A stretch of 64,000 nt of DNA from a bacterium. GTDB lineage: Bacteria; Cyanobacteriota; Vampirovibrionia; Gastranaerophilales; Gastranaerophilaceae. Shown here piece after piece: positions 63,450 to 64,000 of the stretch. The translations under genes and the position numbers were made by a program. The notes under the pieces were generated by a model that was not told the origin of the DNA, did not search any database, and was given only the letters and a program-made list of their open reading frames with translations. The stretch lies in NCBI GenBank assembly GCA_024408855.1, contig JAKSUQ010000001.1, positions 62,001-126,000 on the forward strand, read 5' to 3'. Within the stretch, counting starts at the first letter, position 1, and every line of letters starts with the position of its first letter.

Positions 63450-64000
63450 TTAATGCAAACCGTATAACGTTGCTTCGACTTTCTTATGCGGTGCCGTGAA
63501 TTTTTGCATTGAATCCAAAAGTTCCGCACTTGTATTAGCTTCTGATAAATTCCCGCCTGTTACATTTGCAGTACATTTTAGTTGTGCTAAATCGGCTTCA
63601 TCTCCTACATTAAAGGCGATTACGTCTATGCTTATGTCTTTTCGCTCTTTAATTAATGATATTGTATATTCACAAGGGCTTTCATCACAATTTTCACCAC
63701 CGTCTGTCAGTAATATAATATGTTTTTTTTCGTTGTTATTACGAAAATCTTTATTTACGGCTTGCTTTAGAGAATATGTTATTGGTGTCATTCCCCTCGG
63801 ATGAAGTTTTTCAATGGAATGTAAAATTTTTGAAGAATTGTCTTCTGCCAACGGAACAAGAAGTTCGGAACTTCTGCAAGCGTTGTATGCAAACATATTA
63901 CAGGTATGACCGTAAACTCTTATTCCGGTTTTTGTATCTTTAGAAATTTGAGGTAATATAACGGTTAAGGCTCGTTTAACCTGATCGACTTTTGTTTTGT
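63450..64000 (-). CDS. vWA-domain protein, C-terminal part
   Basis: The frame is open to the right edge, so the gene is cut at its 5' end; about 182 codons are visible. Part of a von Willebrand A domain: GMTPITYSLKQAV supplies the MIDAS threonine, and HIILLTDGGENCDESPCEY the MIDAS aspartate, with YTISLIKERKDISIDVIAFNVG behind. The DxSxS part is outside the window. The CDESPCEY cysteines may form a disulfide. Function, partner and location unknown. Confidence 0.75.
   Translation of the reverse strand, partial: KTKVDQVKRALTVILPQISKDTKTGIRVYGHTCNMFAYNACRSSELLVPLAEDNSSKILHSIEKLHPRGMTPITYSLKQAVNKDFRNNNEKKHIILLTDGGENCDESPCEYTISLIKERKDISIDVIAFNVGDEADLAQLKCTANVTGGNLSEANTSAELLDSMQKFTAPHKKVEATLYGLH

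Noticed and set aside
1-64000. CRISPR arrays, IS elements, prophage or rRNA genes
   Set aside because: I found no regularly spaced repeats, no transposase or phage gene; the Xer recombinase at 48719 fits chromosome-dimer resolution, not an integrase.

Overview
The window is AT-rich chromosomal DNA from a bacterium with a Gram-negative-type envelope and fermentative metabolism. Signs of this are the Kdo-pathway isomerase KdsD, a DUF374-type acyltransferase, MinCDE, RNase Y with PNPase, AdhE, and the many short proteins of no recognised family. The mix of RNase Y, a MinCDE operon, a Kdo gene and a type IV pseudopilin best fits a gut Melainabacterium/Vampirovibrionia (Gastranaerophilales, the non-photosynthetic sister of Cyanobacteria). 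This placement is inference from gene content and style; no rRNA is present to settle it.

Layout. 1-3803: end of dxs, then an OmpR-family two-component pair directly followed by lipA. 3893-9518: a TPR-glycosyltransferase convergent with a minus-strand run (YkgJ-like, rlmN, DUF115, dtd). 9611-14813: ferritin, then an RNA-turnover run (rny, ymdB, PHP phosphatase, pseudopilin, LOG protein). 14817-26145: mnmG, SpoIID-like, zinc dehydrogenase, kdsD, an unusual fused amino-acid ABC transporter, and an alpha-amylase-family enzyme. 26508-28946: minCDE with acidic expansions. 29167-35782: a coiled-coil protein, then adhE, purine nucleoside phosphorylase, rqcP, a VTT membrane protein and yjbQ. 35791-45841: rluB-coaE, an MFS carrier, an RHH regulator, a degenerate PurD-like protein, small lineage-specific genes, NAD-type isocitrate dehydrogenase, tRNA-Thr(CGT) and pncC. 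45899-55300: DUF374, nitrilase, PBP4-type peptidase, Xer recombinase, prs, polA, a uridine-kinase-like enzyme and an EamA carrier. 55395-64000: accessory region of unrecognised genes around yraN and pnp, with an EF-hand/HExxH protein, a sigma-like protein and a vWA protein.

The most interesting signal is regulatory. At least five, probably six, scattered orphan genes (29167, 39168, 55395, 56162, 63273 and the sigma-like gene at 62698) share an upstream element built around ACTTTATATATATA. In several cases this is preceded by GCAATTT and, 33-38 bases further up, by direct repeats with a 10-bp period (TTTACA-N4-TTAACA type). One of the genes carrying a variant encodes a divergent sigma-70-like protein, so the set looks like a lineage-specific regulon, possibly self-regulated. 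Several of its members carry EF-hand loops or other unrecognised domains.

Most of the rest is housekeeping. I see no IS element, prophage, CRISPR array or rRNA operon.
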